Origin: CAZXCQ01 sp964639275
GTDB taxonomy: Bacteria; Desulfobacterota; DSM-4660; Desulfatiglandales; Desulfatiglandaceae
Assembly: GCA_964639275.1 (NCBI GenBank)
Contig: CAZXCQ010000052.1
Coordinates: forward strand, 1 to 25,778
Direction of reading: 5' to 3'
Length of the DNA: 25,778 bases
The notes under the pieces were generated by a model. The model saw only the letters and a list, made by a program, of their open reading frames with translations. It did no database searches and had not been told where the DNA came from. The first letter of the stretch is position 1, and the number at the start of each line of letters is the position of its first letter. Below are positions 16,374-23,234 of the stretch, piece after piece. Made by a program: the position numbers and the translations under genes.

Positions 16374-17093
16374 ATGCACCTTAAGAGAGTTGACCTTTAT
16401 CCGGAAAAATACCCGACCACGGATCATTACCCTTTTAACCTGGATATTTTCCATGAGACCAGGTGCATCTTATTTGATTCAGCGGTGACATTTTTTGTAG
16501 GAGAAAATGGCACCGGGAAATCGACTTTGTTGGAAGCCCTAACCCACAAATGCGGCATATATATATGGGGAGGCATTGAGAGAAGGCGCTTTGAGGTGAA
16601 CTTCTATGAGCAAAGGCTATGCGAGGCTATCGATGTCGAATGGACTCACGGTGCTGTGCGAGGATCATTTTTCGCATCCCAGGTATTCCGGAACTTTGCT
16701 CAAATCTTGGACGAATGGGCAGCAGCAGATCCAAGAGTATTTGAATATTTTGGCGGGAAATCTTTGATGACACAGTCCCATGGCCAGTCTCTCATGTCGT
16801 TTTTTAAGGCTCGTTACAAAATCAGAGGGATTTTCTTTATGGATGAGCCAGAGACAGCTCTGTCCCCAAAAACCCAGTTGGATCTGCTAAAAGTGCTAAG
16901 GGACATGAGCCAAGCCGGGCACGCCCAGTTTATCATCGCCACACACTCTCCAATCCTTCTGGCATGTCCTGGCGCTAAGATTTACAGTTTTGATCATATG
17001 CCTGTTAAAGAGCTTGGTTACGAAGAGACCGAACAGTTCCAAATCTATAAAAACTTTATGGAGGATAGGGACAAATTCCTGGATGCCATTTAA
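16374..17093 (+). CDS. Small AAA ATPase (RecF/SMC-like, COG3910 type)
   Basis: This 239-residue ATPase has Walker A GENGTGKST (43-51), an ABC-like signature SHGQS (135-139), Walker B IFFMDEPETALSP (153-165) and an H-loop IATHS with His191. The coiled-coil arm of SMC proteins is absent, giving the compact ABC-type ATPase seen as single-gene orphans. AGGAG at 16361-16365 supports the start. Base composition is visibly more AT-rich and codon use differs from the neighbouring radical SAM and ior genes, which suggests transfer. Targets are unknown; related proteins occur with toxin-antitoxin or defence genes, but none is seen here. Confidence 0.8.
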   Translation: MHLKRVDLYPEKYPTTDHYPFNLDIFHETRCILFDSAVTFFVGENGTGKSTLLEALTHKCGIYIWGGIERRRFEVNFYEQRLCEAIDVEWTHGAVRGSFFASQVFRNFAQILDEWAAADPRVFEYFGGKSLMTQSHGQSLMSFFKARYKIRGIFFMDEPETALSPKTQLDLLKVLRDMSQAGHAQFIIATHSPILLACPGAKIYSFDHMPVKELGYEETEQFQIYKNFMEDRDKFLDAI

Positions 17094-17105
17094 GGCAAAT
17101 ACCGT

Positions 17106-17134
17106 TTGACTTTAAGTACCAAGAACATTACTCT
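17106..17134 (+). promoter_or_regulatory. Possible promoter for trpB2
   Basis: TTGACT at 17106-17111 and TACTCT at 17129-17134 are 17 bp apart. The -10 match is weak. If used, it leaves a leader of about 190 nt before trpB2. This leader contains a GAGGAGG at 17236-17242 with no usable start codon at proper distance. Confidence 0.3.
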
Positions 17135-17328
17135 CACAGGTATTTTATCAGACAATTCCGGTTCTTGTATTGTAAAATCGGCTCCGGCGACAAGGCGCGT
17201 TTCAAAAGAGCCATTCCGCTAGGCAAATCTAATTTGAGGAGGTGAGTTTAGGTTTTCTGTGTTGTGGCAGTGTCCCAGGATGGGGCCAAGAGGAACCAAA
17301 AACCCAGCTACAAAACGAGGAGGACAAA

Positions 17329-18693
17329 ATGAAGAGAGGAATGTATTTTCTTGACCAAAAGGACATGCCAACTCGCTGGTATAATATCCAGGCCGACTTA
17401 CCGGAGCCCTTGCCACCAGTATTGCACCCAGCAACGGGAAAGCCGGTAACCCCCGATGACCTAGCACCCCTATTCCCTATGGCGCTTATTATGCAAGAGG
17501 TGAGTACCGAGCGCTGGATTGAAATCCCTGAGGAGCTACAGGATGTTTACCGTACCTGGAGACCAACAGTGTTACATCGGGCATATCGGCTGGAGAAGGC
17601 CTTAGACACACCAGCCAAGATCTTCTACAAATATGAGGGAACAAATCAGGCCGGTAGCCATAAACCCAACACTGCTACAGCCCAGTGCTATTATAACGCA
17701 AAGGAGGGTATCAAACGCATAACCACCGAAACCGGTGCGGGACAGTGGGGAAGTGCCTTGAGTATGGCCGGTGCGTTCTTTGACGTAGAGATCAAGGTCT
17801 ATATGGTCAGGATTAGTTATGACCAGAAGCCGTATCGGCGTATCGCAATGGAGGTCTGGGGGGCTAAATGTATCCCCAGCCCCAGTACAGAAACCAATGC
17901 AGGACGACAGATGCTGGAGAAGTGGCCCGATTGCCCCGGTAGCCTGGGGCTTGCCATTAGTGAAGCAGTGGAGGAGGCCGTATCTCGTGATGATACCCAT
18001 TATTCTCTGGGCAGCGTGCTCAACCATGTCCTGCTTCACCAGACTATCATAGGGGAGGAGACCAGGAAACAAATGGAAATGGCAGATGCCTACCCTGATA
18101 TTATTGTGGGTAACATTGGTGGAGGCTCCAATTTCGCCGGCCAATTTCTGCCCTGGATCAGGGATAAGATCAGTGGAGAAAAGCCGGACCTGCGTGTCAT
18201 CTGCGTTGAGCCAGAAAGCTGCCCGACCGTGACGAGGGGACTATATGCCTATGATTTTGGTGACTCGGTCGGGATGACCCCCCTGCTCAAGATGCATACC
18301 CTGGGCCATGGCTTTATCCCGCCCCCGGTTCATGCCGGCGGACTGCGTTATCACGGGATGGCACCAATTATATGCCACCTCCGCGAATTGGGCCTGGTTG
18401 AGGCAGTAGCCGTACACCAGACCGCCACCTTTGAGGCCGGAGTAAATTTTGCCCGCGCTGAGGGCATTATCACTGGCCCTGAGCCATGCCACAACGTCAG
18501 GGTGGCTATTGATGAGGCCCTTAAGTGTAAAGAATCCGGCGAGGCAAAGACAATCCTGATAGCCCACAGTGGACACGGACACTTCGACCTAGCCGCCTAT
18601 GACAAGTACCTATCGGGTCAACTAGTCGATTATTCTTATCCCGAGGAAGAGGTAAAGAAGGCGCAAGCTGAACTGCCCAAGGTACCGGCTTGA
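17329..18693 (+). CDS. trpB2: TrpB2-type tryptophan synthase beta chain
   Basis: This 454-residue PLP enzyme condenses indole with serine (or O-phosphoserine in some TrpB2) to make tryptophan. The PLP lysine is Lys112 in QAGSHKPNTA, the TrpB2 form of the TrpB1 motif GAHKIN, and the phosphate-binding loop is GNIGGGSNFAG. TrpB2 proteins are longer than TrpB1 (about 400), as here, and usually lack tight coupling to TrpA; no trpA is present. GAGGAGG at 17317-17323 sets the start; an in-frame upstream GTG at 17242 adds residues unlike the family. The gene ends at a strong terminator. The neighbouring iorAB genes suggest a role in indole or tryptophan recycling. Confidence 0.93.
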   Translation: MKRGMYFLDQKDMPTRWYNIQADLPEPLPPVLHPATGKPVTPDDLAPLFPMALIMQEVSTERWIEIPEELQDVYRTWRPTVLHRAYRLEKALDTPAKIFYKYEGTNQAGSHKPNTATAQCYYNAKEGIKRITTETGAGQWGSALSMAGAFFDVEIKVYMVRISYDQKPYRRIAMEVWGAKCIPSPSTETNAGRQMLEKWPDCPGSLGLAISEAVEEAVSRDDTHYSLGSVLNHVLLHQTIIGEETRKQMEMADAYPDIIVGNIGGGSNFAGQFLPWIRDKISGEKPDLRVICVEPESCPTVTRGLYAYDFGDSVGMTPLLKMHTLGHGFIPPPVHAGGLRYHGMAPIICHLRELGLVEAVAVHQTATFEAGVNFARAEGIITGPEPCHNVRVAIDEALKCKESGEAKTILIAHSGHGHFDLAAYDKYLSGQLVDYSYPEEEVKKAQAELPKVPA

Positions 18694-18758
18694 GCCTGGG
18701 GTTAGCCCTGGCCGCTGAAAACGGTGAGAGGACAGCGGGTAGTCTGTTTCTTTAACAG

Positions 18759-18800
18759 CGCACTCGCAGGCCCTATTCGGCCTGCGAGTGCGTCGTTTTT
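18759..18800 (+). terminator. Intrinsic terminator after trpB2
   Basis: A perfect 14 bp GC-rich stem (18759-18772 with 18779-18792) closes a CTATTC loop and is followed after three bases by TTTTT at 18796-18800. It lies 66 bp after the trpB2 stop and isolates the following ior operon. Confidence 0.9.
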
Positions 18801-18805
18801 GCCTT

Positions 18806-18859
18806 GTTAGAAAGCCCCATGCGGAAGTGTGGGGTCCAGTGCGTGCGTGGAATTCTAAC
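18806..18859. other. Structured leader segment before the ior operon
   Basis: GTTAGAA (18806-18812) is inversely repeated as TTCTAAC (18853-18859). Inside lies a smaller hairpin, CCCCA (18815-18819) with TGGGG (18830-18834). The segment sits between the terminator and the ribosome site of the Cys-rich gene, so it could form a folded 5' leader or operator. No known riboswitch family was recognised. Confidence 0.4.
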
Positions 18860-18885
18860 GGGGTTTACCATGGGAGGTAAACAGA

Positions 18886-19152
18886 TTGATCGAACAGCAC
18901 GATGATAAAACAATTCGATGCCCCAGGATTGGCGGCGAGGTCAATTTTAGGTACTGTCGTTGCGAGAACAACATGCTTCCCTGTGGATGGATAGCCGGTT
19001 GCTGGCGCATGCGGATAGATATCAACAAGTTTCTGGAAGACCACTACTCCAATGAAGAGCTGAACCGAGTATTTGCCCTCCCAAGACCAAAGATTGAAGG
19101 CCTGTTGAACTTGATCGAACAGGCCAAAAAGGGGGGAAAAGGGGAGTCATGA
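18886..19152 (+). CDS. Small Cys-rich protein coupled to iorA
   Basis: This 88-residue soluble protein has five Cys in the pattern CPRIGG..YCRC...LPCG..GCW (residues 12-40), suggesting a metal or Fe-S site. A helical tail ending in Lys-rich sequence follows. It starts at a TTG preceded by GGGAGGT at 18872-18878 with 7-base spacing; there is no in-frame ATG before residue 30. The stop overlaps the iorA ATG as ATGA, so it is translated in step with iorA. Similar short CPR-YCR-LPC-CW proteins occur in Desulfobacterota next to redox genes, but I know of no assigned function. It may help insert or carry clusters for IorA. Confidence 0.75.
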   Translation: MIEQHDDKTIRCPRIGGEVNFRYCRCENNMLPCGWIAGCWRMRIDINKFLEDHYSNEELNRVFALPRPKIEGLLNLIEQAKKGGKGES

Positions 19153-21008
19153 CGCGAGGGGAATTTTTGTTGGGAAACGGGGCGATTGCCCTGGGGCTCT
19201 TAGAGGGGGGCTGCCAGGTGGTTACCTCTTATCCGGGGACACCCAGTTCGGAGATCCTGCCCGAGGTTGCCCGGCTGGTAAAATCCGAAGGTCTCAACAC
19301 CTATGTGGAATGGTCAACCAACGAGAAGGTGGCCCTGGATACCGCATTTGCCGCCGCGATCTCCGGAAAGAGGGCCGCCTGCTGTATGAAACAGGTGGGG
19401 TTGAATGTGGCCGCGGATTCACTCATGAGCGCGGCCTATATGGGGACGGTCGGTGGCTTGGTTATCGTTTCATGTGATGACCCCGGCCCCCATTCTTCGC
19501 AGACCGAGCAGGACACCCGCCTGATGGCCCGGCTGGCAAAGGTGCCGGTCCTGGACCCATCCAACCCCAAAGAGGCGCGGGAGATGGCCAGGGCGGCCCT
19601 GGATATTTCAGAGGAGTATCGGGTCCCCGTGATCCTGAGACCTGCCATCCGTGTGTGTCATGCGCGACAGAGCCTTTTGCGGGGTCCGCTCAAGGGGGGT
19701 AATCAAAAGGCGGTCTTTGAAAAAGATCCTGCCAGATGGGCGGCCACACCCCGGTTTCGTTATATCCTTCATGGAGAACTGAATCAAAAATTGGCGGAGA
19801 TCGCGCAGCGGTTTGAGCGGCTTGACAATTTCAACTTCCATGATATGACGCCCGCAGAGGAATACCCCCTTGGGATCGTTGCGGCCGGGGTCCCTTACGC
19901 CGTGGTGCGGGACATCTTCACCGAAACGGATCGAAAAGATGTCCCGGTGCTCAAGCTCGGCACCCCTTATCCATTCCCTGAAGGGCTGGCCCGCGAGTTT
20001 ATGTCCCGATGCCGGAAGGTGCTCGTGATTGAGGAAACAGATACGGTGATAGAGTATTTTCTGAGGGATAGCCAAAAGGTGCTGGGCCGTCTTTCAGGCC
20101 ATGTGCCGGCAGCAGGTGAGCTTGTCCCCGACGTTGTATACGACCTGATCAATAAGGTCTTCAAGGATCTTGGTTTAAAAACTCTCCCGGAAAACGGTGA
20201 CAAGGCGGCGACTGAACTGGTAAGAGGGCTTGGGCTGCCGGCACGCAGGCCTACCCTCTGCCCCGGTTGCCCCCATCGGGCCGCCTTTTTTGCCATAAGA
20301 AAGGCCAGCCCCAGGGCGATATTTACCTCAGATATCGGGTGTTACACCCTGGGGCTCAATCTCGGTGCCGTGGATACCTGCCTCGATATGGGCGCTGCCA
20401 TAACCATGGCCTCCGGGTTTTACCGGGCATTTGATCAAGACGGGGTCAAGAAGCCCATCGTGGCCACCATCGGGGATTCCACCTTTTTTCATTCAGGAAC
20501 CGCCGGTCTCCTAAACGCCGTCTATAACGATGCGCGATTTATCCTCGTGATCCTGGACAACCATATCACGGCCATGACCGGAATGCAGCCGACCCCGGCC
20601 CTGGGTATCCGTGCAGATGGAAGTAAGGGCAAGGCCATTGCCCTTGAAAGGGTGGTGGCCGGGTGTGGCGTGGATTTTGTAAAGGTGGTCGACCCTTATG
20701 ACACAGACAAAATGACCGCCCTGATCAAGGAGGCTGCCGGGTATGTGGAAGACCCGGGCGGGGGGATTGCCGTGATTATCGCCAGACACCCTTGTGTTAT
20801 CGCCTACAGGGATGAGGCCATTTCGGAGAGAAAGAAGGTCACAATAACAGAGGACTGTGTTGAGTGTAATTTCTGTATCGATCGATTTGAGTGCCCTGCC
20901 CTGTATAAGGATGAGGCCCTGGGCCGTACCACCATAAACAGGGTCCTTTGCACCGAGTGTGGGGTCTGTCTGAATGCGTGCCCCAAGGGGGCTATTGTTG
21001 AGGTCTGA
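19149..21008 (+). CDS. iorA: Indolepyruvate ferredoxin oxidoreductase alpha subunit
   Basis: This 619-residue subunit decarboxylates aryl-2-oxoacids (indolepyruvate, phenylpyruvate) to aryl-acetyl-CoA using thiamine diphosphate and passes electrons to ferredoxin. The N-terminal pyrimidine-binding domain starts GNGAIALG. The ThDP motif is IGDSTFFHSG with downstream ILDNH. The C-terminal ferredoxin domain has Cys570/573/576/582 and Cys601/604/607/611. The first cluster motif has a longer last gap (Cx2Cx2Cx5C) than the regular second. Length matches IorA. Its ATG overlaps the stop of the Cys-rich gene and iorB follows after 48 bp. The enzyme is oxygen-sensitive, in line with an anaerobic host. 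Confidence 0.95.
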   Translation: MTRGEFLLGNGAIALGLLEGGCQVVTSYPGTPSSEILPEVARLVKSEGLNTYVEWSTNEKVALDTAFAAAISGKRAACCMKQVGLNVAADSLMSAAYMGTVGGLVIVSCDDPGPHSSQTEQDTRLMARLAKVPVLDPSNPKEAREMARAALDISEEYRVPVILRPAIRVCHARQSLLRGPLKGGNQKAVFEKDPARWAATPRFRYILHGELNQKLAEIAQRFERLDNFNFHDMTPAEEYPLGIVAAGVPYAVVRDIFTETDRKDVPVLKLGTPYPFPEGLAREFMSRCRKVLVIEETDTVIEYFLRDSQKVLGRLSGHVPAAGELVPDVVYDLINKVFKDLGLKTLPENGDKAATELVRGLGLPARRPTLCPGCPHRAAFFAIRKASPRAIFTSDIGCYTLGLNLGAVDTCLDMGAAITMASGFYRAFDQDGVKKPIVATIGDSTFFHSGTAGLLNAVYNDARFILVILDNHITAMTGMQPTPALGIRADGSKGKAIALERVVAGCGVDFVKVVDPYDTDKMTALIKEAAGYVEDPGGGIAVIIARHPCVIAYRDEAISERKKVTITEDCVECNFCIDRFECPALYKDEALGRTTINRVLCTECGVCLNACPKGAIVEV

Positions 21009-21056
21009 GGGGGAGACAAAGAGATCGCTAATGGTCCAGCGGAATTGGGGTAGGAG

Positions 21057-21623
21057 ATGAAGCAGGTCAATTTTGTCTTGAGCGGGCTCGGTGGACAGGG
21101 GATCCTCTTTCTGACCAAGGTGCTTGCCCAGGCCGCGCTTGCCAGGGGTCACAATGTCATGGGTGCAGAGACCCATGGGATGGCCCAGAGGGGTGGGTCC
21201 GTGGTCTCACACCTCAGGCTCGGACCCGTTGAGAGCAGCCTCGTCAGGGCGGGAACCGCGAATTTTCTTCTGGCCCTGGAAGAAAACGAGGCATACCGCA
21301 GTATCCCCTTTCTGGCCAGGGGCGGGAAGATATATGTCAATGCCCCACCCCGCACATTTCCCATGGAGGCGGTAAGGCCTTATCTGGATAAGCGTAAGAT
21401 CCTGTGCCGATCCGTTGAGTCAGTAGAGATAGCCATGGGGCTGGGCGGCCCCATGTCTTCCAACCTGGTCTTGCTGGGTTTTTTTTCGGCCTTTGAAGAT
21501 GATCCCCTGACCCATGAAGACCTGAGGCACACGGTAGAAATGGCAAGCCCTGAGCGGTTTAGGGATCTCAATATGGCGGCCTTTGATGCGGGGTTCAGAA
21601 AAGGGGTGGAAGAGAGGGCGTGA
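21057..21623 (+). CDS. iorB: Indolepyruvate ferredoxin oxidoreductase beta subunit
   Basis: This 188-residue subunit corresponds to the gamma-type domain of pyruvate:ferredoxin oxidoreductases and forms the complex with IorA. Hallmarks are LSGLGGQGILFLTKVL near the N-terminus and GAETHGMAQRGGSVVSHLR, the CoA-binding region. GTAGGAG just before the ATG gives the start. Length is typical (about 190-200). No phenylacetyl- or indoleacetyl-CoA ligase gene is adjacent, unlike some IorAB operons. Confidence 0.94.
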   Translation: MKQVNFVLSGLGGQGILFLTKVLAQAALARGHNVMGAETHGMAQRGGSVVSHLRLGPVESSLVRAGTANFLLALEENEAYRSIPFLARGGKIYVNAPPRTFPMEAVRPYLDKRKILCRSVESVEIAMGLGGPMSSNLVLLGFFSAFEDDPLTHEDLRHTVEMASPERFRDLNMAAFDAGFRKGVEERA

Positions 21624-21673
21624 GACATCTCCTGGAAGGCCGGTCATCTGTGCCAGAGAAACCATGGTAGGCC

Positions 21674-22294
21674 ATGAGGCAGATACGAAAAGCGGTCGCC
21701 GGTATCCTGCTTGCAGCCGGCGCTTCAACCCGAATGAAAAGACCCAAACAACTGCTCCGGGTCGGGGAAGAGACACTCCTGGGTCGAGTCCTGAAGGAGG
21801 CTGTCGATTCTGATCTGGACATCGTTGTCCTGGTCCTGGGTCATAAGGCCGACGAGATAGAGAAGGGATTGGGAGTATTACCGGGTCATCCAAAGGTTAG
21901 GGTTGTAAAAAACCGTAATTATAGAAATGGAATAAGCTCTTCAATTATCACCGGACTCTCTGCAGTAGAGGAAAGCCATGACCACGTCATGATCCTCCTG
22001 GCAGATCTGCCCCACATCGATTCCAACCTGATCAATCAATTACTTCAGAGATACCTGGATTCCCGCCTCCCCATGGCTGCCATCCAGGTCAGGGACAGGC
22101 GATCTCACCCGGTTGTCTTTGGCCGGGAACTTTACCCGGAGCTCCGTGCCCTGAAGGGGGATGTGGGCGCCAGGGCACTATTTGAAAGGTATGGTCATCG
22201 GGTGTGCCTGGTTGAACCCGAAGGCCCCTATGACGACAGGGATATCGATACCCCAAGGGATTATGCGGAATTTCAAAGGTCGCTGGAACGATAA
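21674..22294 (+). CDS. MobA/MocA-like nucleotidyltransferase
   Basis: This 206-residue protein carries the nucleotidyltransferase signature ILLAAGASTRMKRPKQLL (11-28), with a DLPH motif near residue 112 where the metal-binding Asp sits and a C-terminal RDIDTPRDY element. It resembles MocA, the CTP:molybdopterin cytidylyltransferase that makes the cytosine dinucleotide cofactor, rather than GTP-using MobA. No xanthine-dehydrogenase-type molybdoenzyme is in the window. The ribosome site is weak. It lies 50 bp after iorB and overlaps the next radical SAM gene by 32 bp, so it is probably part of one transcript. Confidence 0.85.
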   Translation: MRQIRKAVAGILLAAGASTRMKRPKQLLRVGEETLLGRVLKEAVDSDLDIVVLVLGHKADEIEKGLGVLPGHPKVRVVKNRNYRNGISSSIITGLSAVEESHDHVMILLADLPHIDSNLINQLLQRYLDSRLPMAAIQVRDRRSHPVVFGRELYPELRALKGDVGARALFERYGHRVCLVEPEGPYDDRDIDTPRDYAEFQRSLER

Positions 22295-23234
22295 ATGCTT
22301 TTTGCTGACCCGGCCAACCCTGGGAAGACTTGCCATCCTCTGGCGGTGGCTCTTTACCAATCAACCCACCTCGGTCGCCATTGACATCACCCACCGCTGC
22401 AACCTCAGGTGTCTCCACTGCTACTGGTGGAAGGAGGGGCCGCATCCAAGAGAACTGGACGATTCCGAAATCGTGGACCTGATGAGGGGGTTGCGGGCCA
22501 GGGGGTTGCGGGCGGCCATCCTTTACGGGGGCGAACCCACACTGCGGCCCGGGGTCTGCCAGGCGGCGAGCAAGATCTTTTCGACAACACTGGCCTTTAC
22601 CAATGGAACAAATGGATTCCCGGAATTGGAAAACGGGCAATGGATATTGTCCCTTGACGGACCCGAGGATATCAATGACAGGCTGCGAGGCCGGGGCGTG
22701 TATGCCCGGGCCGTTGAGAACCTGCTAAAGGCCCCCCAGCCTCCCATTGTCCATATGACCCTGTGTCGATCAAACCAAGACCGGATAGATGATTTTGCCA
22801 GAGAGATGATGGCTTTGCCGATCAAGGGGATCGGGTTTTCGTTCTATACCCCCAGCAAGGGTTCGGATGATCCGGAGTTCTTTATACCGCTTGAGGAACG
22901 GAACCGTCTGATAACCCGCCTTCTCGAGCTGAGGCGGCTCTATGGCGAAAAGATTGGCTTTACGCCCGCCATGGCCCGTCAACTCCTGACGTACCGTGAC
23001 TTTGAAAAATGGAACAGCTTTATCCACTGCCCCGTCAGCCAACGGGTCAGGTGTTTTAGATCGGACGGGAGCCCCAAGGATTGTACTTACGGGGAGACTG
23101 CCGATTGCTCCCGGTGCGGGTGTGCGGCCGTTGCCGTCTACCGGGGGGCCTTCCGGCCCATCGATTACAAGACCCTCAGGTTGATCATGGGGTTGATGGT
23201 GCCTGAATATCAGGTCTCACGCATCAATCCCTGA
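22263..23234 (+). CDS. Radical SAM protein with C-terminal Cys cluster
   Basis: This 323-residue protein has the radical SAM motif CNLRCLHC (Cys46, Cys50, Cys53), the SAM-binding GGEPTL and the SLDG strand typical of the family core. Six Cys lie near the C-terminus (256, 264, 274, 282, 285, 287), suggesting an auxiliary Fe-S cluster, but the pattern is not the full SPASM form. The ATG at 22263 is chosen because AAGGGA sits directly upstream and the first 30 residues before the cluster then look natural. The reading frame extends further upstream inside the nucleotidyltransferase gene. Substrate unknown. The 3' end overlaps the fusion gene below by 11 bp, tail to tail. Confidence 0.8.
   Translation: MRNFKGRWNDKCFLLTRPTLGRLAILWRWLFTNQPTSVAIDITHRCNLRCLHCYWWKEGPHPRELDDSEIVDLMRGLRARGLRAAILYGGEPTLRPGVCQAASKIFSTTLAFTNGTNGFPELENGQWILSLDGPEDINDRLRGRGVYARAVENLLKAPQPPIVHMTLCRSNQDRIDDFAREMMALPIKGIGFSFYTPSKGSDDPEFFIPLEERNRLITRLLELRRLYGEKIGFTPAMARQLLTYRDFEKWNSFIHCPVSQRVRCFRSDGSPKDCTYGETADCSRCGCAAVAVYRGAFRPIDYKTLRLIMGLMVPEYQVSRINP

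Noticed and set aside
17242..17328. N-terminal extension of TrpB2 from GTG 17242, or a leader peptide
   Set aside because: The GAGGAGG overlaps that GTG instead of preceding it, while another GAGGAGG is ideally placed for 17329. Only one Trp codon occurs, so a tryptophan attenuator peptide is not supported.
18751..18812. Integron attC-like site (TTTAAC, long stem, GTTAGAA)
   Set aside because: The spacers on either side of the stem are very unequal (2 against 13), there are no extrahelical bases, and the end boxes do not fit RYYYAAC/GTTRRRY. An intrinsic terminator explains the stem and T-tract.
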